From Symbiodinium natans (taxonomy: Eukaryota; Sar; Dinophyceae; Suessiales; Symbiodiniaceae), in assembly GCA_905221605.1 (NCBI GenBank), contig CAJNDS010001913.1, forward strand, positions 212,501 to 276,500: a DNA stretch of 64,000 bases, read 5' to 3'. The translations under genes were made by a program, and so were the position numbers. A model generated the notes under the pieces. That model saw only the letters and a program-made list of their open reading frames with translations, had not been told where the DNA came from and made no database searches. Position 1 is the stretch's first letter. Every line of letters starts with the position of its first letter. This document shows positions 9,647-21,378 of the stretch, piece by piece.

Positions 9647-9671
9647 GTGGCGTTATCCAAGCAAGCCCCGG

Positions 9672-9745
9672 AACTTGGCCGCCGTAGTCTTTGTTGCTCA
9701 AAAATCTCGTCTGACGCTTCAGTCGGCCCTTAAGTAGATGCGGCT
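9672..9745 (+). CDS. Candidate terminal exon
   Basis: Frame PRNLAAVVFVAQKSRLTLQ, then SALK and TAG. Follows directly after the family D tandem pair and precedes the CCCTAAA array at 9753. Alternatives in other frames exist. Confidence 0.2.
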
Positions 9746-9752
9746 GAGGGTT

Positions 9753-9818
9753 CCTAAACCCTAAACCCTAAACCCTAAACCCTAAACCCTAAACCCTAAA
9801 CCCTAAACCCTAAACCCT
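9753..9818 (-). repeat. CCCTAAA array
   Basis: About nine perfect units. Confidence 0.95.
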
Positions 9819-9897
9819 TGAGGCACTGGAGTGCCACCTGTTTTGGTGTAAGGAAGGCTCATTCATAAGTAAAGCGCTGCTTTGCGGCCTGTATGGT
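9817..9897 (+). CDS. Candidate exon
   Basis: CCCTAAA on the left, TTTAGGG on the right. Frame LEALECHLFWCKEGSFISKA, then LLCGLYG and TGA. A GTGTAAGG donor-like site after LEALECHLF would shorten it. Confidence 0.25.
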
Positions 9898-10098
9898 TGA
9901 GGGTTGAGGGTTTAGGGTTGTGGCCTCTTGTTTCTGCAGGGGCAGTTTCAGCAAGGCCCTCAGAAAGTCTCGGTTTTCGACACTTCTGAATCCCTAAACC
10001 CTAAACCCTAATTTAATCGAATCCCAAAGCCTTAAACCCTAGCCCTAAACCCTAAACCCTAGCCCTAAACCCTAAACCCTAAACCCTGAACCCCGGAG

Positions 10099-10180
10099 GA
10101 CCTTCCAAGTCCTCCTGGGCAGCTGGGGCCTCATCGGCGTGATCTGCATCACCGCCGCGATCGTCGGCGGGGGGGGGGGG
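10099..10180 (+). CDS. Candidate exon, membrane helix
   Basis: Left border CCCGGAG. Frame TFQVLLGSWGLIGVICITAA, then IVGG. Codons end mostly in C or G. The right border lies in a G run before GTTTGGGG. Confidence 0.35.
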
Positions 10181-10496
10181 GTTTGGGGTTTAGGGTTTAG
10201 GGTTTAGGGTTTGGGGTTTGGGGTTTAGGGTTCAGGGTTTAGGGGTTGGGGTTTAGGGTTTTGGGGTTTAGGATTTAGGGTGTGGGGTTTCGGGCTTAAT
10301 TAGGGTGTATTGAAATTATTCGGGGTTCAGGTTCGGGGAGAGTTTCAGGGAAAGTTTCGAGGAAAGTTTCCTTTAACACTTTTTAACTTGTGAACAATTT
10401 CAAGTTACAGGGGCTTGAGGGTTTAGGGAAGAGGGGTGGGGTTTAGCGTGTAAAGGGTTCTTAAGTTTTGGGGTGTATTGGGGTTATAGAGTTGAT

Positions 10497-10621
10497 ACAA
10501 GGTGGGGCCCCCTAGTTATTAGTAGAGTTATGAGAGCCCAAAATTGTGTTATAAGGACCCTAAGTTAAGTGATAAGTCCCTTAACGGCAGTTGGTATAGT
10601 AAGGGGGCCCCTCCTGGTATA
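10497..10621. mobile_element. Foldback family H, copy 1
   Basis: ACAAGGTGGGGCCCCCTAGT, then repeated GTTATAAGGACCCTAAGTTA words, then AGTAAGGGGGCCCCTCCTGG. About 125 bp, with G/C-rich inverted tips. Confidence 0.7.
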
Positions 10622-10978
10622 GTTCATAGGATTTGTAGGGTTTGGGGTTTACGGTCCCGGGGCATCGCTGTTCCGACAGGTTATGAGATTGGGAGCTTCC
10701 TAAATTATGGTCCCTTGTTGGGTACCCAGTATAAGCCGGCACCCTTTAAAAAGATATCCCAAAAAGTGGCCATAATTTAAGAAACTACCCATTTGGGGAG
10801 GAGGATCTGGGTTCCCAGGGTCAATAATATAGGGGTCGGCATAATTACTAACAGCATGTAATTATTGGCCCCTCCAAAAATAACCGTAATGACCCCCCCC
10901 CCCCCCCCAACCATACTATAGGGGTCGGAATAGTTACTACTATATGTCATGACGGGCCACACTAAAAGAAGACTATCT

Positions 10979-11036
10979 CACCCCCACCCCCCCCCCCACC
11001 CACCCCCCCACCCCCCCCCCCCCCCCCCCCCCCCCA
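10979..11036 (-). repeat. Poly-C tract
   Basis: Almost pure C with isolated A. Further shorter runs lie at 9189-9220, 13415-13475, 27942-27961, 28886-28905 and 42477-42496. Confidence 0.95.
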
Positions 11037-11770
11037 CCACGACCCTATTCTAAGTATTGAGGCCCCGATAGTCGCGGATTGAGGCCATTGCCAGATGTTG
11101 ACTTAGGGTTTAGGGTTTAGGGTTTAGGGTTTAGGGTTTAGGGTTTAGGGTTTAGGGGTGCATAAACCAGATACAGTGGCCTCTAAGTCATTGCCCCAAC
11201 TAACCCCGTACAAAAAAATCACATTCTAATTCAACTAGGACCCTAAATAAACCCTAAGCCCTAAACCCTAAACCCCCAACCCTAAACCCTAAGTCTTCAA
11301 GCCTAATTCTAGGTTTTCCTTTTCTAAACCCTAAACCCTAAACCCGGGTTTCGATCGTGGCTGTGTCGGACTCGAAGCCACCTGGGCAGCCCATGGCCAC
11401 CCCGAAGCCCGAACACCTAAACCCGAATTTAGGGTTTAGGGTTTAGGGTTTAGGGTTTAGGGTATAGGGTTCAGGGTTAGGGTTTAGGTTCTGAGGAACA
11501 GGGCTGAGTATACACGAAGTAAGATTCCTAAACCCTCAACGACCTTACATCCTAGACCTAGTTTCTGCACTCATCCTCCTTCCTTGCTTTGTGGGTTTAG
11601 ATAGGGGTTGGGGGGGGTTAGATTCCCTTGTAAACCACACTAATAAATTCAGCAAAATATACGGATGCCCAGCATATCACAGGAAAAAGTAAATAGGCCC
11701 CATACATGCTGTTAGCACTGTAAGGCCCACAAGCCCCCAAACCCTAAACCCCTAAACCCTTACGGGCCCC

Positions 11771-11904
11771 TACGTGGAGGTTCAGGGTACTTAGTATCCC
11801 ATTATCAGTCCGCATATAAGCCCCGTAAGTACCCTAATAGGGTTATAATTGGGTTATAAGTACAGGCATAATTGGATTACTAAGTACTATGAACCTCCAA
11901 GTAA
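11771..11904. mobile_element. Foldback family C, copy 2
   Basis: Tips TACGTGGAGGTTCAGGGTAC and GTACTATGAACCTCCAAGTA. The middle has TAAGTACCCTAATAGGGTTA. Same family as 36505-36650. Confidence 0.75.
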
Positions 11905-12123
11905 ACCGTCACGCCCCCTAATCCTTTTGGAGGCTGGTCCCAACAGCGCGAGTTCCCCATGGTCGTGTACTTTTGGTACCTTCTGGTGCCCTGCTTTAAG
12001 GGTTTAGGGTTCAGGATTTAGGATTTAGGGTTTAGATCGCAGTGTGGATTGTTGTCAGGGCCTGTTTTTGGGTCTATTTTGTGGGGTTATACTAGGTAGA
12101 GCTTACATAGAGGGCTTATGTTT

Positions 12124-12375
12124 GGGCTTCCATCTGCCAAAGACGACAGGGGCGATGGATGGGCCACACGCAGTGGGCTTCCAATATGAGGCCGGAGATC
12201 GACGAGAGACGCTGCCTGGCGCGCTGCTGGAAGGGGCCCTTCAGCCAGTCCACTACCTCACGGGCGGATGCACGATCTGATCCCGGCCTACAAGCTCGTC
12301 GAGCACCTCCAAGGACTGGACAACCTAGAATCGTGCCACCCTGCACGCTGCGACGGGAGCAGACCATCCGCTTAA
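12124..12375. other. GC-rich open region, strand and frame uncertain
   Basis: About 250 bases open in two + frames (one contains MRPEIDERRCLARCWKGPF, another DGPHAVGFQYEAGDRRETLP) and one minus frame (contains SAREVVDWLKGPFQQRARQ). The base composition looks coding, but both flanks are TTTAGGG and no border decides the frame. Confidence 0.25.
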
Positions 12376-12399
12376 ACTAGGGTTAGGGTTTGTGGTTCA

Positions 12400-13860
12400 G
12401 CTTCATGGTTTCTGTTGTTTGTAACAAAAGATTTTCTCTGTTTGAAGGTTGCAACTAAACATTCAGCTACGTCTCAGGGTGTCAGGGTTCAACACGAGTT
12501 TCAGAGGTTGTGGGCTTAAAAACTTAGAGCTTTGAGGGCTTTTGGGCACTAGGGTTGCACGGTGTAGGGTTCAAGGTCCTAAAGCTTAAGCCAAAAACAA
12601 AAGCTACGCGTCCAAAACATGAGGGTTTTGCGGGTTTTGGGTTGAGGGTGTTTTTGGGCATTTGTGTGTAGCCTAAACCCTAAACCTTAAATCCTAAACC
12701 CTAAACCCCAAACCCTAAACGGTATCGTTTTGGGGGGTTTAGGGTTTAGGGTTTAGGTTTGGGGGTTTAGGGTTTAGGGTTTAGGGTTTAGGGTTTAGGG
12801 TTTAGAGTAACACTGAGATCTGGGTTTCCAGGAATGGTAAGGCTCATGAACGCCAAACGGCTCAGGGATTTGCTTTGATGCTTACACGCTTCGGTGCAGG
12901 GTTTTGGGTTTAGGGTCTAGGGCTTAGGGCTTAGGGCTGAGGGTTTAGGGTTTAGGGTTTAGGGTGTAGGGTTTAGGGTAACCTTAACCCCAAGACCGAA
13001 GCTATGGGCTCAGCATAACCCGCCCCCCCCCCCTCTTTAGTGGCTGAGGATATATTTAATCCCTGCGCATGGCTGATATGGCATGGATCTTGCCTCCCCA
13101 AAGCAGAGCTTGTAAACCCGGTGTTCACTTCGGGGCAGTGATGGACACCTTTACTGGAGACAATGGGTGGAGCCATTGGAGAATGGTCGAATAGAGAGCC
13201 CCTAGACCGCGCCACTAGACCACCAAGGTGGCGCCCATACCCACACAGGAGTACTGGGATACTGCCCTTGAACCCAATGCCGGCCAGGGGGCCCCCCGAG
13301 GAACCTTCCCGCGGGACCCTCTCCGAAAAATCCTGAAATCTAGGGTCTGCGATGGGGGGTACCCTTCCGGAGCCAAAAACCGCTCCTGTGAACTTCCTGG
13401 CCCCCCTGCCCCCCTGCCCCCCCCCCCCCCCCCCCCCCGCGTGGGGTCCCCCCCCGCCGCCCCCCCCCCCCCTCCCCTCGACGGTCCAGCTTCTTCTCCC
13501 TCACCTCACCCCCGCCCCGCTACCTTCACCACGCCTTTGTGGGAAAGCAATGGTGGGAATTGAGGGCGACAGCCCTAAACCCTAAAAGGCAGTGCTTTGG
13601 GTGGTGGCCTGTGAAAGCTCACAGCGGGTGGGGAGAAAGAACCCAGCACCAATGAAATTGTTGGGTTACATTGAAAACAGATGTATTCGCGTGACATGCC
13701 GCCCCCCCACACCCCCTGGGTGTGTAGGGGCGCCATTTACACATGGTACTTACTGCCGCTGCGCAGCGAGACGCCCTAAACCCTAAACCCTAAACCCTAA
13801 ACCCTAAACCCAAAACCCTAAACCCTAAAACCTAAACCCTAAACCCTAAACCCTACAAAG
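12400..13860. other. Telomere-like mosaic and C-rich stretch
   Basis: TTTAGGG arrays at 12735-12806 and 12945-12975. The Pro-rich frames at 13350-13560 come from C runs. A possible short island at 12830-12898 (RNGKAHERQTAQGFALMLTR) was too weak to list. Confidence 0.5.
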
Positions 13861-13872
13861 CCCTGAGCCCAG

Positions 13873-13965
13873 TTGTCGGCCATTCTCGTGTCCGTGCTCA
13901 TCTTCTGGGCAGCCACTGCCGACTGGGACTGCTCCCTGATCCAGGAGGCCAGCTCCTTTGGGCAT
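13873..13965 (+). CDS. Candidate exon, membrane helix
   Basis: GAGCCCAG gives an AG border. Frame LSAILVSVLIFWAATADWDC, then SLIQEASSFG, with strong third-position C/G. CCCTAAA lies on both sides, so the right border does not follow the usual pattern; GC or GA donors are known in dinoflagellates. Confidence 0.35.
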
Positions 13966-14990
13966 TTAAACCCTAAACCCTAGCCCTAAACCCTAAACCC
14001 TAGCCCTAAACCCTAAACCCTAAACCCCAAGCCCTGAACCCTAACCCTGAACCTTAGGCTTTCAGGCCTGAGGCCCTTTTCCGGGTCTATGTAGGGCTTA
14101 TTCTTCGTGGCCTCAAGGGTGCTTAGGGCTTCAGGGAACCACAAGAGCTCTAAACCCTGTTGTGGGTTTTGGGTTTTGGGTTTTGGGTTTAGGGTTTAGG
14201 GTTTAGGGTTTTGGGTTTAGGGTTTAGGGTTTAGGGTTTTAGGGTGTAGGGTTCAGGGTGCTGCTTCAGCAGGGCGGACCTAGCAACAGTCCTTAACCCT
14301 GAACCCTGAACCCTAAACCCTAAATCCTAAACCTCTCTCTCTATATGAGCGCCTGCCAAAATTCTGTTTCTTGAAGCCAGTACTACGGTGGACACGAGTT
14401 GTTGCGAACATCAGTAAACCATGGAAAGCGATATGGGCCCCACCTAAAGCCATAACCTTAGTTACCACATTTGAACCTGTTTTGCTTGATGTGGTCCCGC
14501 AGTCCCATAGTATGCAAAGCGATATGGGCCCCACGTAAAGCGACAACGTGGCATCCCGCGACCTCGCACCGTGTAAAGTAATTTTGTCCGTCGCTCATAT
14601 GAATATAAACCTTAATGACCCCAGTGGGCGGCAAATTTGCCTAACTCGTGGGCATTTTTTCCTTCGTCACCGGCAGGGTTTCAAGGGTTTAGGGTCATAG
14701 GGTTTAGCCTGCGCTAAATTTTGAGCTTTCAGCTTACTGGGAATGTATTGAGTGAACTTTGTATTTTGTCAATGTTATGGGTTTCTTGGGTGGGTGGGTA
14801 TCTTTTCTAACGCTTGACAAGCTGCCCGACTAGTGAATGCTCGGACGTGAGATGCTGAACCCTAAACCCTAAACCCCAAACCCTAAACCCTGAACCCTAA
14901 ACCCTGAACCCGAAACCCTAAACCCTAAACCCTAAACCCTAAACCCTAAACCCTAAAACCCTAATCCTAAACTCAACCCATTTCTTCAAG

Positions 14991-15072
14991 CCAAGAGGAC
15001 CTGCAGTCGCAACGGATTGGCTTCTCCTTCCTTTGCACTGCCACCTGTTGCAAGCTTTGATGGCGGAGTACT
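14991..15072 (+). CDS. Candidate exon
   Basis: The pyrimidine-rich TTTCTTCAAG is the best-looking acceptor of the set. Frame PRGPAVATDWLLLPLHCHLL, then QALMAEY, ending at ACT/GTTTAAG. CCCTAAA left, TTTAGGG right. Confidence 0.35.
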
Positions 15073-15781
15073 GTTTAAGTATAGGGTTTAGGGTATAGGG
15101 TTTAGGGTTTAGGGTTTAGGGTTTAGGGTTTAGGGTTTAGGGTTTAGGGTTTAGGGTTCCCTAAACGGGGTCAGAAGTTACCATACTCATAACCCTACAA
15201 AAAACTTACCCATGAACCTGCAAGTAAGACTTAGTGGGGTCTTGAACAACTTCAGATGCCGTGCTGATTGCCTGTAACTGGGCCGCGGCACACACTAACG
15301 ACATGCCCCGTTACATAGTGAGGGTAAGTATCAATGCCCTGTGTTTCTGCTTGTTGTTGTCTTTGTTTTGCAAGCCCCCCTTATGGCTTCTGGTCCGTAT
15401 CTAGATGGTTGCAGAGATCACTAAGAGATGGGTGCGCGTGCGGTCCGCGACAGCTGGGGGTTTTGGCATACACTGGTATGGATATTTCTGCAAGTTAGGG
15501 TCCCTTTTTGGGGATGTAAGGTCTTATTGTCCAAGGCTTCTCACGAGAAAATCTAAACCCCTAGCACTAACCCCTAAATGCACCCTAAACCCTGAACCCT
15601 CAACCCTCAACCCTAACTCCTAAACGGGTTGTGGGAGCGGGGGAGGGGGGGGGGGGGGATCCTCGTGTCCACTTGACGCCGCAGCTACACCGGGCTCGGT
15701 TTTCAGCCAGGAGCTTTTGAACTTTAGGGTTTAGGGTTTAGGGTCCAGGGTTTAGGGTCCAGGGTTTAGGGCCCTAAGCTG

Positions 15782-15879
15782 GGGATGTTCCCCCTTGTAC
15801 TAAGAGTCTTTGTTTTGTGTTGTAGTAGGGCGTACTATAATCCCTATTAAGGACTCTTAGTATGATGGGGAACATCCCA
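15782..15879. mobile_element. Foldback family B, copy 3
   Basis: GGGATGTTCCCCC, then TTGTACTAAGAGTC, is the inverted counterpart of GGACTCTTAGTATGATGGGG, then AACATCCC. About 98 bp, and one of the clearest copies. Confidence 0.75.
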
Positions 15880-16084
15880 ACCATCAGCTCTGGAGAGCTA
15901 CGAAGCCTTCCGAAGCCCTGAACCCTAGAACTCCGAAAACTGGGGCTTTTTAGGCTTTAGGGTTTAGGGTTTCATAAGGTTTTAGGACTCTAAACTCCTT
16001 GCAATCCGAAGCCCCAAACCGAGGGGGGTGAACCTGAAAAAACCCTTCAAGTTGAAACTTTCAGCGCTGTTGAACATTAACCCC

Positions 16085-16229
16085 TGCTACCGCCCTCTAT
16101 ACTTTAGGGTTTAGGGTTTAGGGCCTCCCGAGAACCTTAGTTTGGCTTGGGTATCCCTAAATAGCCTTCTTTATGGGGGGAACCTGGGAGGTATAGAGGG
16201 GGGTAGTATAGAGGGCGAGTACTATGGGA
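16085..16229. mobile_element. Foldback family J, copy 2, with a telomere-like insert
   Basis: CTACCGCCCTCTATACTTTAG at the left and AGTATAGAGGGCGAGTACTA at the right. The place taken by poly-C in copy 1 holds three TTTAGGG units here. Confidence 0.6.
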
Positions 16230-16653
16230 ACCCATGAGATTAGGTGGCTCCATGCCTAGGGGCGTAGGATTCTACCTCGCATGAACCCTACGCAGAGACC
16301 CAAGTCCCTCCCAGCCTCTGACCTATACCTGTAGGGCTTAGGGTTGGGGTTTATGGTTTGTTATAGCAGCACTCCTTATGAAATCCTGAGGTACTTGCAA
16401 GCTCTTTTGACCTAGCAACTCTACTTCGTAACCCCTAGAAACCCTAAACCCTAAACCCTAAACCCTAAACCCTGAACCCTAAACCCGAGCTTCCAAAAAG
16501 TAAGCCATTCAAATGCCGATGGGCTCCTGTCCCTCAACCCTCAACCCTCAACCCTAAACCCTCAACCCTAAACCCTAAATCCTAAACCCTCAACCCTAAA
16601 CCCTCAACCCTAAACCCTCAACCCTAAACCCTAAACCCTACGTGGACCCTAAG

Positions 16654-16725
16654 GTGATGAGCGCAGCCGTCTTCCTGGTGGGCCTCGCCCTTGTGGCCGC
16701 GGTGCACCGACTCCAAAATTGGGGG
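16654..16725 (+). CDS. Candidate exon, membrane helix
   Basis: CCTAAG on the left and GTTTTGG on the right. 24 codons: VMSAAVFLVGLALVAAVHRL, then QNWG. Typical membrane helix with C/G-ending codons. Confidence 0.4.
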
Positions 16726-17573
16726 GTTTTGGGGTTTTGGGGTTTTGGGGTTCAGGGGTTTAGGAGTTTAGGGGTTTAGGGTTTAGGAGTTTAGGGTTTA
16801 GGGTTTGGGGTTTAGGGTTTAGGGTTTAGGGTTTAGGAGGTACCTCATTGGGGTTCTTATTATCAGGAGATCCTACTCTTTGGGGTCTATATTTCGGTCC
16901 CCCTATGTCGTAAAACCCCAAATGATCTCATCGTACCAGTAGGAGACCACCCCTGCGCATGGGTAGTTCTCGGAATTTGAATCCATATACCCTAAACCCT
17001 AAATCCTACACTATATAGGTACATGAGCCCTTAGGGCGTTGCAACGCGTTAGAAGTAGAGTGGCTCGCCACGGAAGGTTTAGGGTTTAGGGGTTTCGGGT
17101 TTAGGGGTTCGGAGTTTCGGGTTTAGGGATTTGGGGCTTTGTAGGGTTTTGGGGTTGGGAGTGTAGGGGCTTCACGAAAGCTGCAGCTAGAGGTTTTAGA
17201 TCCGGGCTCATGGCATCGGGGTCTTCGGGTGCTTTTGGGCTCCAGGGGGTTGTGGGTTTCTGTGGCTTGAAGCGATTTTTTTGTGTTTGGCCACTCTAAA
17301 CCCTAAATCCTTCACTTAACCCTAAACCCCAAACCCTGGGGTGAGGCAGTCGAGGTTTGTGTTGATGTAGGCCTTTGGCTACCCTCAACCCTCGATGCCT
17401 GAAGCATTATATGTGCAACTCCACTTCGGCTTTTCGGGGTTTAGGATTTAGGGTTTAGGGTTTAGGATTTAGGGTTTAGGGTTTCGGGTCCAGGGTTCAG
17501 GGTTTAGGATTTAGAGGTGAAGCTTTAGGGTTTGGGGTCTTGTGGTTTTGGGGTTTTGGGGTCTAGGTATTAG

Positions 17574-17651
17574 GAGCTCATGCACCAGGTGCTTTTCGCC
17601 GTGTACACAATCTACCAGGCGAACTCCTGGTTGACGTTTTTTTTTGGTTCT
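17574..17651 (+). CDS. Candidate exon
   Basis: TATTAG on the left, TCT/GTTTAGGG on the right. 26 codons: ELMHQVLFAVYTIYQANSWL, then TFFFGS. The left flank is TTTGGGG rather than CCCTAAA. Confidence 0.35.
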
Positions 17652-18052
17652 GTTTAGGGTTTATGGTTAGGGGTTTGGGGATCGGGGATGATGAGCTTCT
17701 GGTTGAGGTTGTGCGGTTCAAAAGGTCTAGGCTCGTGGGGTTCGGGTTTGGGGCTTAGGGAGGGTTACAAGCTAAGGGGTTTCATGGTGTAGGGTGTCGG
17801 GTTTAGGGTTTAGGGGTTCTGTGAGGTTTTGTTCAGGGGGTCTGGGGGTTTAGGGTACTCCCAAGATGCCCAAATCTTCAAGCTGCTGCCTCTAGGGTTC
17901 TATTTAGGGTTCAGGGCTCAGGTTTAGGGTTTAGGGTTTAGGGTTTAGGGTTTAGGGTTTAGGGTTGAGCCTGCAAGTCGTTTCCGTGTAGCCTATGTGT
18001 GCAAACCAGAACGACTCACCGAAAGGTCTAAAGGGCCTAAACCCTACTCGCT

Positions 18053-18300
18053 CCTTGGTCATGGCACTGAGTACCCCAACTATAACTGTACTTCTAAGCC
18101 AATCACAACTGCACTTATACGCCAACTAGAACGCAATTAAGGTACTTAAGGGGCTTCTATGTGGGTTATAGCTACACTTACAATGGGTTACCAAGTGCCC
18201 TGAACCCTGAACCCTAAACTCTAAGCCCTCTAATCCCAAAATCCCCACATATCCTATAAACCTCTGAACCCTGAGCTCTAAATCCCTCCAAGTAAACCGT
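18053..18300. mobile_element. Foldback family C, copy 3, interrupted
   Basis: The body at 18053-18203 has TATAACTGTACTTCTAAGCC and TTAAGGGGCTTCTATGTGGG. The right tip CCCTCCAAGTAAACCGTC lies at about 18285-18302, after an intervening stretch with telomere-like words. Confidence 0.55.
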
Positions 18301-18426
18301 CGGTGAGGTTCCAAGTAGACCTAAGCCCTAAGCCCGAAACCCTAAACCCTAAACCCTAAGCCCTAAGCCCTAAGCCCTCAACCCTAAACCCTAAGCCCTA
18401 AACCCTAAGCCCTAGCCGTCGGTGAG

Positions 18427-18531
18427 GTTCAGGCCAACATCCACGAGAGCGTGGCGGAGTCGCTCAGTGAGACCTCCCGGCTTCTTCTGCGCGAGAAGCA
18501 GCACGAGATTTCGAAAGCCTACTGGAGCTAG
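18427..18531 (+). CDS. Candidate terminal exon, helical
   Basis: GTCGGTGAG on the left. Frame VQANIHESVAESLSETSRLL, then LREKQHEISKAYWS and TAG. Amphipathic, coiled-coil-like. The same GTCGGTGAGGTT word occurs 122 bases upstream at 18300. Confidence 0.4.
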   Translation, partial: VQANIHESVAESLSETSRLLLREKQHEISKAYWS

Positions 18532-20107
18532 TGGGCTCAGGAGAACCCGGTGCCCTAAACCCTCAACCCTAAACCCTAAACCCTAAACACTAAACCCTGA
18601 ACCTTGAACCGTGAACCTAAAGGGGTGTAGGGCTTCTGGTTCGAAACTTTTGCTGAAGCCTGAACATCCTGAAACCAGAGCCAAAGGAAGGAACATGCGG
18701 GTGCCCCTGACCAACAAGAGAGGACCTTCCTCAACCTTATGACCCTCGTCCGAAACCTAAGCGGTTCAGCGTTTAGGGTTTAGGGTTTAGTAGGGAACCT
18801 TGTTTGTTGCACCTTGGCTCACGTCTAACCTCATGTGTTAGCCACAGGGTGCACATATCACCGTTAGAACGTTTGAGATTTTCGTCTTATCAGAATACTA
18901 GAACTCAACTCAAGCAGAGGTTTCGATGTCTTGGGTCTGTTCCTGTGGCCTATTCACCTTTTGGGTAACAAGAGGCTTCCCATAAACCGGTTTGGCAATG
19001 ACCTATGTTAGTCAGGATGCTGTACACTATGCTTAAGCATAGTACCGGGGTATTAGGGTTGCAAAGAGGCTATGAGAATGTCGTGTCTTCGGCCACCCCC
19101 CCCCCCCCCATACAGACATGGTCCCCATGAGACCTTCTTAGAATTCTGGCAGGGCCCCATCATTACCCTATGAAGCCACCGTTTCTCTGTGTGGGCTACC
19201 CAAGCCGTGTCACCAACTGTTGCCGATCTACTAGCCCTCGAAAGGCACAACAGGGACAAAATCCGGATGCATGCACGGATTCAGGGGTGAGGGGGGCGTG
19301 GGGGCGGGTTGCGATTAGGTTTAGTAGTTGTTCGAAAGTACGGGTCACTTCTGTGGAGGGTCCTCCGGGAGGGCGTTACAAAAACAAAACAAGGGACCCG
19401 AACTTTAAAACCTTAAAAGGAACGTAGCGAACCCCTATGATGAATTGCGCCTTGAACACGGCCCTCATTAAGATCCTGGCGAAGTCTCCACACCCTAGGG
19501 CCCTCAACCCTAGACCCTACATAAACCCAAATTAAAACCTTGGGATGCTCCCCCGTATACTTATACTGCCAGTCCTCCGGAGGGACTATAGTGCAATCCC
19601 AATTAAGAGCTGTTAGTATAAGGGCGAACATCCCAAGGTGTGCAAGACCAACTAGAGGTTGAGCCAGCATTTGCCGCCCTTTCCTCGGTAACAGTTCCGC
19701 GATGACTTGGGACAATTATGGGGGTTTACGAAAGTCGCCCTTGGGTTGTATAGGGTATAAGTTTAGGGTTTAGGGTTTAGGGTTTATATAGGCTTTAGGG
19801 TTTAGGGTTATACAAGGGGTAGGTGACTCTTGGGTCTAGCTGAATCTACACCCTAGACTCTAACCCCCTCCTCCGAGCGAAGAAGGAGAAATGGCAACCG
19901 ACTATGGGGAATCGATATGGGGGTCTCCGAAAATGGGGGACCCCTAGAATCGACCCCCACATAGTCAGATTCCCTCAAAAGTAGGACCCCGAATAAGGTA
20001 GCCTTAAACCCTAAACCCTACACCCTAAACCCTAAACCCTAAACCCTAAAAAGCATGTGAGGGCTGAGGACTGTCAAGTTAGCCCTAAACCCTGAACCCC
20101 CAAGCGC
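18532..20107. other. Mosaic without a supported gene
   Basis: Mostly unique sequence of ordinary composition at 18600-19740, with family B copy 4. Open frames here are under 100 codons, overlap each other and show no family resemblance. Confidence 0.5.
19540..19636. mobile_element. Foldback family B, copy 4
   Basis: The tips are TTGGGATGCTCCCCC and GGCGAACATCCCAA. The inner arms differ more (ATACTTATACTGCCAGTCC versus AGCTGTTAGTATAAGG). Confidence 0.65.
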
Positions 20108-20175
20108 TAAACCCTAAACCCTAAACCCTAAACCCTAAACCCTAAACCCTAAACCCTAAACCCTAAACCCTAAAC
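20108..20175 (-). repeat. CCCTAAA array
   Basis: About nine units, left of the candidate exon at 20211. Confidence 0.95.
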
Positions 20176-20210
20176 TTAAGCCTTTGAACCCTCAACTTTC
20201 CCCCCCCAAG

Positions 20211-20295
20211 TGCGAAGCAGGAGGCGGCTCAAGTCCAAGGCTTCGAAATTGCGGTGGATGGCGCTTATCATGGAGACAGCAGCCCTCCAAGAGAG
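20211..20295 (+). CDS. Candidate exon
   Basis: A poly-C tract and AAG precede it and GAG/GTTTAGGG ends it. One base plus 28 codons: AKQEAAQVQGFEIAVDGAYH, then GDSSPPRE. Confidence 0.4.
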
Positions 20296-20561
20296 GTTTA
20301 GGGTTTAGGGTTTAGGGTTTAGGGGTTAGGGCTGAAGGTTCGGAAGTTTACGAGTTATGGGTTGGTTTTACTTTGAGCCACAGCCGTCATGCCTTTCCAT
20401 GGATGCAATATAATTCAGGAAGCCGAGAGAACGATTTCATCTACTCCGAGAACGGTGGTTCGACTTTAGGGCCCCCCCCTTGTTGGTTCAGGGTCTAGGG
20501 TTTAGGGTTTAGGGTTTAGGGTTTAGGGTTTAGGGTTTAGGGTTTAGGGTTTAGGGTTTAG

Positions 20562-20653
20562 AACAAATCGGAAGACCAGCAACGCGCCATGGCTCACACA
20601 GCTGCTGGCAAGGAGGCTCCATTCTGGGATTGTGGCTTTATTGAACTTGTTGG
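20562..20653 (+). CDS. Candidate exon
   Basis: The preceding TTTAGGG array itself ends in TTTAG as acceptor. Frame NKSEDQQRAMAHTAAGKEAP, then FWDCGFIELVG, ending before GTTAGGG. Confidence 0.35.
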
Positions 20654-21378
20654 GTTAGGGTTTAGGGTTTAGGGCTCAGGATTTAGGGTTTAGGGTTTTA
20701 GGTTTTAGGGTTTACGCTCTAGGGTTTAGGGTTTAGGGCTTAGGGATTCTTAGGGCATTTGGTGTTTACAATACGCATACGTCGTGGGTCCAAATAGCGT
20801 TTGTGGCCGAGCATTTGCTTAAGAGACTAGTTTTCGTTTTTATGAATTATGTTTGTCCCTGCGGGGGGGGGGGGGGGCGGTTAGGGTCTGTTTCACCCAA
20901 CCCTAAACCCTAAACCCTAAACCACAGGTGGGGGGTCGTCAAGGACCTCTTTCCCTGGTCTTTCCCTTACTTAGTTTAGGTTTAGGGTTAAGGGTTTAAG
21001 GTTTAGGGTTTAGGCATCAGGGTTCAGGGTTTAGGGCCTTTGGGCACTTTGCTTCGGGCCTGAGGAGGGTTTAGGGTTTGGGGGTTTAGGGTTTAGGGTT
21101 TAGGGTTTAGGGTTTTTGGTTTTGGGTCTAGGGGGTGTGCCCCTCGGTCTATCTCTGAAGAGGGCTGACCAAGGTGTGATCCCTCCGGGCTCATGTACTC
21201 ATAGGGCATGTCAGGGTTTGGGGTTTGGGGTTTACACAGTGGCACTCGTTACTTAGCCCCTTTAGCCGCAGATATCATCACTTGCCAGAAAGATGTATCA
21301 CATTAAGAAAGATAACCGGAACTTGCACTGACTTGGCATCTTCATGCTATCGTTTTATGCTATCTCATTGCAACTGTT

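Larger units (their letters stand above)
10622..12000. other. Telomere-like mosaic without a supported gene
   Basis: Contains the poly-C tract at 10979, a TTTAGGG array at 11104-11157, several degenerate arrays and the family C copy at 11771. Short GGGGTCGG-ATA-TTACTA words at 10830 and 10920 are inverted partners. Nothing coding-like. Confidence 0.5.
15130..16640. other. Mosaic without a supported gene
   Basis: Holds family B copy 3 and family J copy 2, a fragment of family C near 15195-15230, and several arrays. Otherwise unique sequence with stops in all frames. Confidence 0.5.
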
